A stretch of DNA of 64,000 nt from Osedax fenrisi (taxonomy: Eukaryota > Annelida > Polychaeta > Sabellida > Siboglinidae). The notes beneath the pieces were generated by a model, which had not been told where the DNA came from, did not search any database, and saw nothing but the letters and a program-made list of their open reading frames with translations. The stretch lies in the NCBI GenBank assembly GCA_964019155.1, contig OZ025240.1, positions 86,998,995 to 87,062,994 on the forward strand, written 5' to 3'. The translations under genes and the position numbers were made by a program. This document shows, piece by piece, positions 11,891-23,509 of this stretch. Numbering within the stretch: the stretch's first letter is position 1; each line of letters opens with the position of its first letter.

Positions 11891-12317
11891 CAAATTATGG
11901 TATTAAATTAAACTCCTTTTACTATGCAGGAATCAAGAATTATTATGTGAAATGCGTGGACGATATGTGGCAATATACAATGGTCTACATTCAAATAACC
12001 CATTCATTCTTAATGAGGTCATCATAATAGCCATCAAATGTGATTGAATATCTCTATTTCGTGTTGTTTATGTTAATACATGAGATAATTAAAACATTTT
12101 TATGAGAATTCTCACATGCGTATAGTATGTTTGTGTTATATTTTACATGTATATTTCATATAACTATTATGCTATTACATGTATATAGGTTTTTAAACTC
12201 AACCCAAATATGTAATGTTAAATACTTAAAATTAATAATTAAATATACATAAGTATGTATTTATAACTACTAATTAAATTATGTTATTTTAATTGAAATA
12301 TCTAAAGTGATAATAAT

Positions 12318-12380
<63 letters not shown>

Positions 12381-12534
12381 AATCGTACACATATTATTAT
12401 ATATATAGTCATATGACTAATAATTATATTATCGTTTACTAATATACTTCTCGTAATTTCGTAAATAGGTGAATGACCAGACAAGCTTTTGCTTTTTCAT
12501 TCATCTAGGCTTTTAAGCCAACTCTGAGTATTAT

Positions 12535-12585
<51 letters not shown>

Positions 12586-12865
12586 GTATGTGTTCGTATA
12601 TACGTTAGTATATAATACTGATATAAGCATGCATATTTATTAAAACCATCCGGTAAATGTTTTGTGACCAGATTATTATAGAATGTATACCGGTCTTATA
12701 AAACATACCTATCAGTAGATACATTATAAATATACGGATATTATATTGTTAAATTTAGTATAAACTTAGATTAAGTTTAAAATATTTAATAAATAACAAA
12801 TAAATGATTATATTATAAGTTATAATCTTAGGTTTAATATTATATATAACACTTAAATTTATTAT

Positions 12866-12907
<42 letters not shown>

Positions 12908-14230
12908 AATAGTACAATTATAATTGGAATAATAAATTCCTAAAAAAAAGATTAAACTAATATAACATAAAGTTATATATAATATTACTTCATGTTAACA
13001 CTAAATCTAATTATGAATAAGATCAAATAATTGTAATTGTGAAGGACTTGACAAAATGATAAAAATCATCATATAATATATACAAATAAAAAATAAAAAT
13101 AAATAAATTTTAAACTAACTAAAACTACAAAAAATATTAAAAATAGATAAAAAAGTTAAGAATATTAAATAAATGACAATTTAATATAAAGAATAATATA
13201 TATATATATATTTATATATTGGCAAATATTACAAAATAAATTATCTACACAAAGTAACACATATTTAAATAGTTTTAAAGTTAAGAATTTAACAAGAATA
13301 TATTCTTGTATATATGTGTAAATATAAGTTATATTACTTTTGAATATAATATATATTAGTTTTTTCATGTAAATAAATCGTATTTAGTATAAAGCGTAAA
13401 TAGGTATAAAATATATATATAACAAATAAATAAAAAGAAGAAAGTAAAGTAAAATTATGAGTAAATATACAATTTATTAAAAATTTTAAACTTATTTTTA
13501 AACTTATTAAAAAATGTTAGTATTAAAATAAAATTTGAGGTAAAAACTAATAGTAGAACATAAAATCATAATGTTAAAAAATAATTTAAAATATTATTGA
13601 TAGAACCATCATTATTGTATAAAATATGAATAAACATAAGAAATTAATGTAAAAGTACGAGTAAAGTTATAATGCATTGTAATGTATTAAAAATTACAAA
13701 ATATTAAAATACAATCTGAGGTAGCATATAAACAGTAGAACATAAAAATTAATAAGTTACAAAATAATTATAAAATTATTGATGGCAAATTAATAGAGAA
13801 ATATATACTAATTTTCTGTAATCAATATTTAATTCATTTCAAGTCGTAGTCCATATAATATGGACCATATGACATTAAAGAATTATTCAAATAGTTATTT
13901 TTATTATAAGGTTGTATGAAATCAAAAGTACGTCTTGTTATAATTTTGTGTTTATAACTATAGTTATTCTTTTATAATGTTTATAAATACATGGGCTACA
14001 AGTTTTATAATATATTTTATGCATACATATTAGTGTTTTATATTTATACAATGCAAAGATATTTAATAACTTATGATATATAAATTGTTTTTTTAAACTA
14101 AAATAAATGGGTTTAGAAAAAAGTTAATTTCAAGACATTTTTTTGTATAACATGAATAACGATAATATTATAAATATATGTATAATAAAAAGTTAATTGA
14201 TAATTATAATTATCAAATAATATATATATA
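11890..14230. other. AT-rich region without recognised genes
   Basis: Contains (TA)n runs at 12320-12376, 12538-12573 and 12870-12901 and A-rich sequence. A short complex patch at 12470-12535 ends in a CTAGGCTTTTAAGCC-like palindrome. No domain or convincing exon was seen on either strand. Confidence 0.6.
12320..12376. repeat. (TA)n microsatellite
   Basis: 57 bp uninterrupted TA run. Confidence 0.95.
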
Positions 14231-14231
14231 T

Positions 14232-14372
14232 ATTGAATTGAATTGAATTTAATATGGTTTATTGAGTAGAAATACAATATAATGCAGTATATACAATTTC
14301 TGCTCAAAGGAGAGTACCAGAGATTATCTTGTAATCTATACTCACGACGAGGGTACCCTCCAATAATAAAAT
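14232..14372 (-). mobile_element. Short interspersed 3'-end repeat with (AATTC)n tail, copy 1
   Basis: On the minus strand this starts TTGGAGGGTACC and ends with AATAAACCATATT and repeats of TTCAA. It matches 29417-29552 over its full length with few differences, in opposite orientation. A pentanucleotide tail and a shared start suggest a SINE or strongly 5'-truncated LINE ends. Confidence 0.75.
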
Positions 14373-14818
14373 AATACAATAATATGACAACGATAAAATT
14401 AAGAATAGTAAAACATGAAAGAAAGAAATGAGGTAATTTAATGAACTAATTTAAAATTATATATACAACAACAATTATATATAATATGTTGTTATCTATA
14501 ATTAAATAGTGTATAATAAACAAATAATTATAGTATAATAAATATCCATTATAATTTATAAACATTTATTTATTATAAATATATAAATTAAATTGTTGAC
14601 CATCAATCTGAAATTTGTTTTTATATAGGTCAAATGTAAATTAAAATTAAAACATAAAATTCGTATACATAGAACATAGGGAGATTCACCCATTGACAAG
14701 TATAACTTGGGGTTCGAAGTATTCAGAATGGCACGTGTAAAATATAGGGAAAATAAATATTTTTAAAAACTTGATAAAATGTGTAATTTATATAAAATGA
14801 TATGTATATATATCCTCC

Positions 14819-14835
<17 letters not shown>

Positions 14836-14849
<14 letters not shown>

Positions 14850-15005
14850 ATAATGAGTGGCCAAAATAAGTGTTGGCAATATTACACCACTAAAAATGAT
14901 GTAACTAAAAAGTGTACTGTTGTATTTAAATTACATTTTATTAATAAATCAAACAAAAAACCATACACTAATGCTGTTAAACATATATACAGAATTACAA
15001 TATAG
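14836..15005 (+). pseudogene. BED-type zinc finger remnant
   Basis: ATG at 14853 or the upstream frame opens MSGQNKCWQYYTTKNDVTKK and then CTVVFKLHF, KPYTNAVKHIYRI, stop. The pattern W-x2-Y, C-x2-(C lost, V), then H resembles the BED finger at the start of hAT transposases, with the second Cys replaced. No transposase body follows; the next kilobase is AT-rich with frequent stops. Confidence 0.4.
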
Positions 15006-16212
15006 AATAGTACAATATAATGTTTTACAAACCTCCACGTGTCAAGATATAATCAAAAATGAAATAATATTATTAAATTTAATATAATTCAGATTATATT
15101 ATTTCTACGCGATGGTTCATTGGTCCAACCAATTATATTTAAATAAACTAAATAACACTAAATAAAAAAACACAAAAATCAATATACATAAAATCAACAT
15201 TTCTACTTTTATAATTATTCCATAAAAGAAAACAAAAATATAACTCATTAAAAATATATAATAAACTAAATAACCTTAACTAAAAAACACTAAAATCACT
15301 AGACGAAATTAACATTTATAATTATTACATAATACACAACTAATAAAATAACTAATTACAAATCTATAATATAAACTTAAAAATAACTGCATTGAAAATA
15401 TATAAGACTTTAGTCTGCTACATATATATATATTATCATATTTATGTTAACATCTGGGTTTTGTGGAAGCTAAATCTTATCGAGATAAATACCATTAATT
15501 TTAAAGCAAGTCCAAATAAACTATATAAATAAAAGATAATACATTATTTTTTGATTTCCTTTTAACATAGATACAATGAATAAAATAGAAAATAATATAA
15601 ATTGTTTGAACTTGCCATAACATTATGAAATCATCATTTAATTATTTATAAATTATCTAAAATAAATAACAATTACCATAAAATAATTACTAAATAAAAA
15701 TATAGATAAAGTTTAGATAGTTTAAATGAAATAAAAAATAACAAAACAGAACAAAAAATATATTCAGAAATATGGTAAAAAAACTTTATATACAATTTTA
15801 TTTATATATTTTTTTTTATTATATTTTTTTCTTCATATATTTATTTCAATAAATAAGTTTTTGTAATTAAAAATAAAATAAAGAACAATTTATAATGTAA
15901 GAATACATTTATTTTAAAAATTAAAATGTTCATTTTTATATAAATGTCAATAAGAAAAATTAATAACAATGAAGTTAATTTACATATAAAAGAAATAGAT
16001 TTAATAAAATATGATTATGTTATTAACAATAAAGTCAACTAATATAATTAGTCGGGAAGGTAAATAAAAAAGAGGAAAATAAAAAATGTTAACAAAAAAT
16101 ACCAAATTGCATTTAATTTATTTTGTATTTTTACGTAAAAATAAACGTCATTAAAGTAAAAATAACGAAAACAAGAAAGTAAATTCAAATATAAAATACA
16201 AAAGTTCAGTAA

Positions 16213-16216
<4 letters not shown>
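15006..16216. other. AT-rich region, nothing recognised
   Basis: A-rich plus-strand sequence without open frames of note, splice-flanked exons or clear repeats. A 48 bp (TA)n run begins at 16217. Confidence 0.6.

Positions 16217-16265
<49 letters not shown>
16217..16265. repeat. (TA)n microsatellite
   Basis: 49 bp TA run, with a (CA)n patch at 16357-16376, shortly before the first sushi exon. Confidence 0.95.
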
Positions 16266-16271
<6 letters not shown>

Positions 16272-16423
16272 TGTATGTGTATATTATTAAATACATAAGT
16301 TTAAATTCAAATAAGTGCCGTATATCGATCATTCTTATATTTAAAACTATTAAATACACACACACACACACATACACACTATATACAAATATACAAATAT
16401 ACAAATATGATGTCTATAAATAG

Positions 16424-16582
16424 ATTGCGGACCATCCCCAACGGCCAATAATAGCTATTCATATGGAGATAGCGTAGGATTAGTGTACACCTGCTTCGAT
16501 GGTTACAGTCACACCTCTGGAGACACCAATCGCACCTGTCAATCAAACTTCTCGTGGTCCGGAGATATTCCCGTCTGCACAG
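16424..16582 (+). CDS. Sushi/CCP domain exon 1
   Basis: The acceptor tag ends at 16423 and the donor GTTATT follows 16582. It is phase 1 to phase 1, 53 codons. The frame reads CGPSPTANNSYSYGDSVG, LVYTCFDGYSHTSGDTNRTC and FSWSGDIPVCTG, with all four CCP cysteines, the Y-x-C, the GY and the WSG. It is a complete domain in one symmetrical exon, the standard CCP arrangement. It fits between the FTP exons (end phase 1) and the next CCP exon (start phase 1). Confidence 0.9.
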
Positions 16583-17358
16583 GTTATTCGATAATCATTA
16601 TCGTGTTAGTATTAGTACTAATTAGTAATATTAATAATTATAAAATGTGTACATAATCATTATAATTTTAGTATTAGTGATATTAATAATTATAAAATAT
16701 GTACATAATTTTAATTAATATTTTTAAATAATATATTATATCATAAAACGGATGAACATATTTATATATGGAACATGTTAAGTTATATTTCATAAAAAAA
16801 TATTTCTCAGTATACTCAGTAATACTGAGTCAGTATACAATAAAATATAGTATTACATACATATTTTCAAAATCGATATATTTATATATATATATATATT
16901 GTATTTAATTTATTACATGCTATACTATAGAATATATAGAGAAAGTGATATTTAAATTTAATAATAAAAACCATCTATAATAAACTCGTTATAAAAATAT
17001 TCTCTAATAAAAACAACTTTTGTTAATTAGTTGTAATTAATTGTATATTTTTACATAATTGTTTAGAATAAATCCGCTATAAGAAATTCGTATATTAGAA
17101 AATAACATTTCGCTTAATATGAAATAATTAAATAACTATTGAAAATAACCCCTCTACAAGAAAGTAGTGCATATATGCAAAAGCATATTTTTTATTATTA
17201 TCAATTTATTTATATAATTAACTATAAAATTACTCGAGTAAAAAGATATTTTTAATATTTTTATAATATTCCTTAGATTATATCGGACATAGCACGTAAC
17301 ACAAATACGTTCTGTACAGTATAGTGGTGACGTATGACGTAATCGCATAATGTAACGC

Positions 17359-17592
17359 AAAGTAACCTAATACGGACTCCCTCGGTATCTCAGAAACCAT
17401 AAATCCTACAAAAAAAATGTTTAATTAATAAAATATTCATAATTATATTTATAGTCTAAAAAAGTATTTTTTAATTATTCAAAATATTGATGATATATCA
17501 AATAAACTGATTTTGTTATTACGTTTTTAAATTTATGAAAAAAAATGTCAACTTAAAAATTCTCAAGAATATACAAATATATTAATAAACAT

Positions 17593-17633
<41 letters not shown>

Positions 17634-17885
17634 CTATATTTATTATCAAATATTCATTAAGTTATAATCATATATCTAGAGGTCATATAAGTCCCTAATA
17701 CTGACACTTAAGATGTCTTAATACGAACACCCAAACCCAAACCCAACCCAAAACCCAACCAACTCCGTTAGTATAACGATATAAAAACACGACTATAATA
17801 TTAATAACACCAATAAAGCTAATTCTATATTTTTTATTATTTAGATACTTAAATTGTATTATTAATTAAAAAATAATAATAATAA
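17359..17885 (-). mobile_element. GTCCGTATT-family TIR element, fragment 1 (inverted)
   Basis: Reverse complement of the right two thirds of the element at 44390-45293. It starts GTAACCTAATACGGACTCCC, CTCGGTATCTCAGAAACC and ends at TTAGATACTTAAATTG. Unusually, where the full copy has GGGTGTCCGTATTAAGACA this copy carries a (CCCAAA)n-like stretch at 17733-17762. Confidence 0.8.
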
Positions 17886-18252
17886 ACTTAACGCAATGCT
17901 GGAACGCATAGCAACCAAATTAAAAGTCGCATAAATTTAACGCGTTATTTCTACAAATTAAAAAAAAAATAAATTTCTTTAAAACTAATTAATTTCGACA
18001 TACATTCGGATAACTTGTTCTCTATATTATACGGAATTACATTCGATATTTACGTAGTCATTACATTAAAGGATAATGTTTTAAAATCGATTTCGAAAAT
18101 AAGAAAATTGAAACATCGCAACGCTAATTTATTTAGTAAACAAGAAAAATCGAATTCGGCAATTGTTCAATTTAAAATCATAGGGAAACAGTTTGTTAAA
18201 AATATATATAATTTCTAAACTATATAATTGTAATATATTTATTACATTAAAA

Positions 18253-19224
18253 ATGGATTGTATTACATGTAATTTAGAAATTAATAACGAAAATTATATA
18301 TCATGTTCATGTGGTAATAAATACCATTATAAAGCAAAAATAATGAAAACAAAGTGGTCTAATAAATCACCACCAAAATATGCTATTCAGTTATTTAGAT
18401 CACCAAATTTTACATTTAAATGTAATACATGTATAAATAATAATAATGATAATACACCAATAAATCAACCTAGTTTAAATAACTCATTACCATCGTCTAC
18501 TATTATTGATAATAGTAATATTAATACTTTAATAAATAGCACAGAAAAAATATTAAATATGTTACTATCAAAAATCACTGAAATAAGTGATATGATTGTT
18601 GTTAAAAAATCATACGCTAATGTAACCGCTAATGTAACTTCTACTGTAACCAATTCTGATACCTTTACTGACAATTTGGTAAAATCAGTAAATATTATTA
18701 AAAATAATATAGATAGCAATAATGAAATAATTATTCACAATATAAATATTCCTAATAATGATAAAACTAATTTCTTTAAATACTTAGTAAATATTATTTG
18801 TAAAACAGTAAATATTAATAAATCGTGTGTATTATCAATAGTTCAATTATCATTTAATAAATTAAAATTAATTTTAGATAATGTGGTCTCAAAAAAAATT
18901 ATTTTATCAAATGTTAACCGATTATGTAAATTACGAGATCTACAAAATTCATTCATTAGAACATCTCTAGATGAAATATCACTAGAACGACATCAGATAT
19001 TATACCATGTAGTTAAAAATAAATTAATTAAAAGTAAAAAAATTATCAAATGTATTTATAATTCTAGAAGTAGTTCCTATGAACTAATATATATTATAAA
19101 TAATAAAATTGACTGGAATATGTCAATTGGTGAAGATAATTTTAGTGTATGGAAATTGTCATATATTACTTATAAAAATTCCATTATTAATAAAAATAAA
19201 AATAAAAATACAGGTTCTAGATGA
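18253..19224 (+). CDS. LINE ORF1 protein, PHD-like finger
   Basis: 323 codons from ATG at 18253; the frame is open upstream to 18193. The N-terminal finger has MDCITCNLE, ISCSCGNKYHYKA and FKCNTC, i.e. C-x2-C, C-x-C, H and C-x2-C. The usual last Cys of H-x2-C is Ala here. A Ser/Asn/Thr-rich linker follows, then a folded region with NEIIIHNINIPNNDKTNFF, LCKLRDLQNSFIRTS and HQILYHVVKNKLIKSK. The layout matches ORF1 of the 2.95-6.9 kb LINE. It stops at TGA 19222-19224, followed by CTA ACC, and the ORF2 frame continues without a shift. Confidence 0.85.
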   Translation: MDCITCNLEINNENYISCSCGNKYHYKAKIMKTKWSNKSPPKYAIQLFRSPNFTFKCNTCINNNNDNTPINQPSLNNSLPSSTIIDNSNINTLINSTEKILNMLLSKITEISDMIVVKKSYANVTANVTSTVTNSDTFTDNLVKSVNIIKNNIDSNNEIIIHNINIPNNDKTNFFKYLVNIICKTVNINKSCVLSIVQLSFNKLKLILDNVVSKKIILSNVNRLCKLRDLQNSFIRTSLDEISLERHQILYHVVKNKLIKSKKIIKCIYNSRSSSYELIYIINNKIDWNMSIGEDNFSVWKLSYITYKNSIINKNKNKNTGSR

Positions 19225-20265
19225 CTAACCGGCAATAAAGATGAAAATATTAAAAATAACAATTTAAATATATATTACGCTAATGCTCGTAGTATTAGAA
19301 ATAAAATGAATTTTTTGGAATTTTTACTTTCATCTAATAAATATGACATTATATGTTTAGTTGAAACATTCTTAACGGTAGATGATAGAGATTCTCTATA
19401 TTTAATCGGTGGAAAAAATTATACACTATTTAGATACGATAAATTAATTCATAGAGGAGGTGTTGCGATATTTTGTAAATCTAGTTTATGTCCTGTAAGA
19501 AATTTTATTTCACACATAGATGTTCAATATATACATTTAAAAATTAATTCAAAAATTCCATTTAATATTATATGTGTCTATAGACCTCCAAATTGTAATG
19601 ATGTTTCTCATGAACAGATATGTAAATTATTTGATATAACCCAACAAAATTATAATTCATCTATAATTATAGGAGATTTTAATTTACCAAATTTTAATTG
19701 GAAAGAATATACATTTCCTAGTTACCCAAAAAGTTATGCATTACTTTACGATTCGATTATTAAAAATTCATTTTCACAATTAATAAATAAGCCAACTCGT
19801 AATAATAATATAATTGATTTACTTTTTACTAATGAAAAACAATTACTATCTAATATAAATATTGGAGACTATTTCGGATTATACAAAAATATAAGTGACC
19901 ACTATTCTGTTTCATTTAATGTAAATATTGAAAAATACCCATGTAAACAGATTTTAAAATCAAACAATTTTGATTTCAATAATGCTAATATAAAATTGAT
20001 TAAATATCATCTTTCTAGATTTAATTGGGAATATCTAAATTCAAATGATTATAATATCGATCAAAAAGTAGAATATTTTAATAAGGTTCTAAATAAATTA
20101 TTTATATCACATATTCCTAATATAAATAATACAATAAAACAGGTACTTCCGAAGAATATATTGAAATTGAAGAAGCAAGTAACAAAATTATTTCGAAAAT
20201 CTAAAACTAATTTACAATATAAATATAATTGGATAGAAGCAAAAAAAAATTATCCAAGGAATTAG
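19225..20265 (+). CDS. LINE ORF2 part 1: APE endonuclease
   Basis: The frame follows the ORF1 stop directly. The first Met (19306) lies after the conserved APE start LNIYYANARSIRNK, so translation must begin upstream of it. Catalytic motifs are complete: N in NARS, E in CLVETFL, GGVAIFCK, VYRPPN, IIGDFNLPNFNW, IIDLLFTN and ISDHYSV. This nuclease nicks target DNA to prime reverse transcription. The frame ends at TAG after GAA GCA and nine A; joining to part 2 needs a one-base shift there. Confidence 0.9.
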   Translation, partial: LTGNKDENIKNNNLNIYYANARSIRNKMNFLEFLLSSNKYDIICLVETFLTVDDRDSLYLIGGKNYTLFRYDKLIHRGGVAIFCKSSLCPVRNFISHIDVQYIHLKINSKIPFNIICVYRPPNCNDVSHEQICKLFDITQQNYNSSIIIGDFNLPNFNWKEYTFPSYPKSYALLYDSIIKNSFSQLINKPTRNNNIIDLLFTNEKQLLSNINIGDYFGLYKNISDHYSVSFNVNIEKYPCKQILKSNNFDFNNANIKLIKYHLSRFNWEYLNSNDYNIDQKVEYFNKVLNKLFISHIPNINNTIKQVLPKNILKLKKQVTKLFRKSKTNLQYKYNWIEAKKNYPRN

Positions 20266-22094
20266 AATCTTTAAATTTTAAGAGAGAGATTAATGCAATT
20301 AATTCAAAAAATAAATTAAAGTTTTATAAATTTATGAAAAAAAGACAAAATTTAAAATCTGGAGTATCTCCTCTAATTGATATATCAAATAATAATATTT
20401 TATTTTCAGATCTCGACAAAGCAAATACGTTAAATTCATATTTTAGTTCAATTCAACAAAATGATAATGGAAATTTACCCGAATTTTATAACTTAACTAA
20501 ACAAAAATTTGATAATATTGATTTAAATCTTGAAATAATTAAAATATTTTTAAATAGATTAAAAATTACACATACTTTCGGAACTGATGGGATACCATCT
20601 TCTATGTTAAAATTATTATCTAATGAATTATGTAGGCCTTTATATATTATTTTTAATTCATCTTTATTATCGGGTAATATACCGAAAATTTGGAAAAAAT
20701 CTATAATCACACCAATTTTTAAAAAGGGTGAACCATCAAATTCAAATAACTATAGGCCTATTTCAATAACATGTGTAATGTGTAGAGTATTAGAACGTAT
20801 TCTTTCTAAACAATTAATTTTTTATTTAAAATCTAATAATTTATTAACAAAATATCAATATGGTTTTATAAGTGGAAAATCCACAGAATTACAATTAACA
20901 AAATGTTTAAAATTTTGGTATAATGAATTGAATAAAAAAAAATGTGTAGATATAATATATATTGATTTTGCAAAAGCTTTTGATGTTGTTTCTCATGAAA
21001 AACTACTATTTAAATTAAAATCATACGGTATATCTAATAAAATAATAAAATGGTTTTATAATTTGTTATCGAATAGATCTCAAATTACACGGGTTGAAAA
21101 TTCTTTTTCAAATAGTTCTATTGTAAAATCTGGAGTACCACAAGGATCGGTTTTAGGTCCAATTTTATTTTTATTATATATTAATGATCTTCCTAGTATA
21201 TTCTCTTCAAAAATTCATATTGATTTATTTGCCGATGATACAAAAATATATTTTTCATACGCATCTGAGAGTGAAAGATTTCTTTTACAAAATAATTTAA
21301 ATTTATTTTCACAATGGGTAAATAAATGGCAATTAAATATTTCATTATCAAAATGTGCAGTTATGACTTTAGGGAAGGTTACTCCATCAAAATATTTTAT
21401 AAATAATATTCAATTAGAAAACGTTACTTTTTATAAAGATTTAGGAATAATATTTGAAAATAACCTTTTATTTAATAAACATATTGATTATATTTGTAAA
21501 AAAGCTTATTTTTCTTTGAATTCAATTTTTAGATGCATTACTACAAAATCTCCTAGAGCATTATTAAATGCATATAAAATTTATTGCAGACCAATTTTAG
21601 AATATGCATCCATAATTTGGTCACCTTTTTCAAAGGTTAGTAAATTTCGTAGTCTCATAGACCAAATTGAAAGAGTGCAAAGATTATTTACTAGACGATT
21701 AATTACAAGATGCGTAGGATATACAAATTCATCAAATATTAATTATAAAACATATATAGAGAGATTGGTATATTTTAAATTAGAATCACTTGAACTTAGA
21801 AGGTTAAAAATAGATCTAACTACAATTTTTAAAATTTCAAATAATTTTACAGATATAAATATATCTGATATTCTTAACATTTCGAATAATTGTAGAACTA
21901 GAGGTAATTGTAAAAAATTAAATGTAATACATAATTATGATAATACAATTAAAAATATAATTAATAATAGATCAGTTAATATATGGAATTCATTAAATAA
22001 TGATATAATAAAATCTGTATCTGTTTCATCTTTTAAAAATAAAATAAACAAAATCTGTTTCGACAAAATACTTTTTTTTAACAGAAATTTATAA
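20229..22094 (+). CDS. LINE ORF2 part 2: reverse transcriptase
   Basis: It continues part 1 in another frame after the A9 run at 20241-20249. RT blocks in order: GEPSNSNNYRPISITCVMCR, IYIDFAKAFDVVSHEKLL, SGVPQGSVLGPILFLLYIND, the catalytic LFADDTKIYF, WQLNISLSKCAVMTLG, FYKDLGIIFENNLLFNKHI and RPILEYASIIWSP, then a C-terminal part ending VNIWNSLNNDIIKSVS, TAA at 22092. It lacks nothing expected of a Jockey/CR1/L2-group RT. There is no RNase H domain. Confidence 0.9.
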   Translation: MDRSKKKLSKELESLNFKREINAINSKNKLKFYKFMKKRQNLKSGVSPLIDISNNNILFSDLDKANTLNSYFSSIQQNDNGNLPEFYNLTKQKFDNIDLNLEIIKIFLNRLKITHTFGTDGIPSSMLKLLSNELCRPLYIIFNSSLLSGNIPKIWKKSIITPIFKKGEPSNSNNYRPISITCVMCRVLERILSKQLIFYLKSNNLLTKYQYGFISGKSTELQLTKCLKFWYNELNKKKCVDIIYIDFAKAFDVVSHEKLLFKLKSYGISNKIIKWFYNLLSNRSQITRVENSFSNSSIVKSGVPQGSVLGPILFLLYINDLPSIFSSKIHIDLFADDTKIYFSYASESERFLLQNNLNLFSQWVNKWQLNISLSKCAVMTLGKVTPSKYFINNIQLENVTFYKDLGIIFENNLLFNKHIDYICKKAYFSLNSIFRCITTKSPRALLNAYKIYCRPILEYASIIWSPFSKVSKFRSLIDQIERVQRLFTRRLITRCVGYTNSSNINYKTYIERLVYFKLESLELRRLKIDLTTIFKISNNFTDINISDILNISNNCRTRGNCKKLNVIHNYDNTIKNIINNRSVNIWNSLNNDIIKSVSVSSFKNKINKICFDKILFFNRNL

Positions 22095-22159
22095 TTTTAT
22101 ATTGATTTATGTTTCATTTTGTATCTAGATTATTGCATTATCTCTTCTGGTTTTTTTAA

Positions 22160-22875
22160 TGTGTTTTTGTTATAGAAAATTTAGGTTTTTATATATATAT
22201 TTCAAATATATTATAATATAAAATTAATAATTCATTATTATTACAGATAAAGCGGGAAGTATTATTTTATTTTTGTTTGTTCTGTATTATATTTTGTTAT
22301 AAATTTATTTTTGTTATAGAAAATTCGGATTTTTTATATCTATATTTCAAATATACTATAATATAAAATTAATAATTCATTATTATTACAGATAAAGTGT
22401 GAAGTATTATTTTACTTTTGTTTGTTCGGTATTATATGTTTGTTTTATATATATTTTGTAAATATGTTTCAAATGTATTATATTACTAAAATACAATATT
22501 AATAATTTTCTATTATTTCAGATTATAGTGATAAGTATTATATTATTTTGTTTCGTAATATTATTGGTATGTTTTGTTATTAACTGTTTTTGTATAGGTA
22601 TATTGGTTTATTTTATTTATAACTTGTTCTGTTTATATATATATATATATGTTTCAAATTTATTATACAATTAAAATATAAATATAAATTAATAAAGTAC
22701 CTACTATTATTACAGATTTTGGTAAGTATTACATTATTTGTTTGTTTCATTCTAGTATTGGTTTATTTGATTTTTAATATGTTCTGTTTATAATATATTT
22801 AAAATTTAACATTTAAAATTTAACATTTAAATATTAAATTATATAACTAATAATTTATTACTAAAACAGGGTACA
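22160..22875 (+). repeat. Imperfect tandem repeats in the LINE 3' UTR, splice-site-like
   Basis: Five units of about 130-190 bp. Each carries an ATATTTCAAAT-like segment, AT-rich filler, then a TTATTACAG-type acceptor-like site (near 22245, 22390, 22521, 22714, 22868). In the first four units it is followed after 6-9 bases by a donor-like AAGTATT (in the fourth unit GGTAAGTATT). They lie between the RT stop and the LINE 3' end. Confidence 0.7.
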
Positions 22876-23204
22876 AGATGAAGAATTCTATAAAGTTAAA
22901 GTAGAAATTGAATATTTCGATGCCACTTACAAAATAATGTATTTTATTTCTATTTTCGATTATTTTTACGCTATCTTTTATTTCTATTTTGATCATTTTT
23001 CGTTTATTTTTACTATATGATTTATTTCTACTTTCGATTGTTTTTCGTTTATTTTTACGGTAACTGTAAAACGTTTAATTTCCTTAATTTTTTAATTTCG
23101 TATTATTCTTTATTTATTTCTATAACGTATGTTATCGTTAGCAAATATTTATACTTTATACTTTCGATTATATTTTCGGCTATGTATTTGCTTAAATAAA
23201 TTAT

Positions 23205-23500
23205 CAATCAATAAATAAATTATTAACTAATTAAATTTGAATAAATTGTTTATAAAATTAATTATAAATAATGTAATTGTTATTTATCTGATTGATTCAT
23301 CACTAATATATAGTTTATCTAGTGGTATATAGGGTGTCCGTATTCGGACATGGGTACCGAATACGGACACCCCGTTATCTATGTAATTATAAGATTAAAT
23401 AACATTTTAAAATCGCAATAATATCTATAATCATATAATATTAATATATTGTAATTTTTGAATAAAAATAATGAGTCGGAAGTATACATCCATTATTTTT
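23205..23500 (-). mobile_element. GTCCGTATT-family element, fragment 2 (inverted)
   Basis: Matches the reverse complement of 44430-44720, including the internal hairpin GTGTCCGTATTCGG...CCGAATACGGACAC around 23333-23372 and ATTGATTCATCA flanks. It abuts the 3' end of the LINE. Confidence 0.8.
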
Positions 23501-23509
23501 TATACCCAG

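Larger units (their letters stand above)
17900..23205 (+). mobile_element. Nearly intact CR1/L2-like LINE
   Basis: 5' UTR, ORF1 (18253-19224), an in-frame UGA, APE (19225-20265), a frameshift in a run of nine A, RT (to 22094), then a long 3' UTR with tandem repeats ending near CTTAAATAAATTATCAATCA at 23190-23210. Apart from the A-run frameshift, all catalytic motifs are intact, so this is a young copy. Codons are extremely AT-rich. It lies in the intron between sushi exons 16.4 and 27.0 kb. Confidence 0.9.

Noticed and set aside
18015..18218. Small frame upstream of LINE ORF1 as a gene
   Set aside because: No conserved features; lies in the probable 5' UTR and has low-complexity codons.
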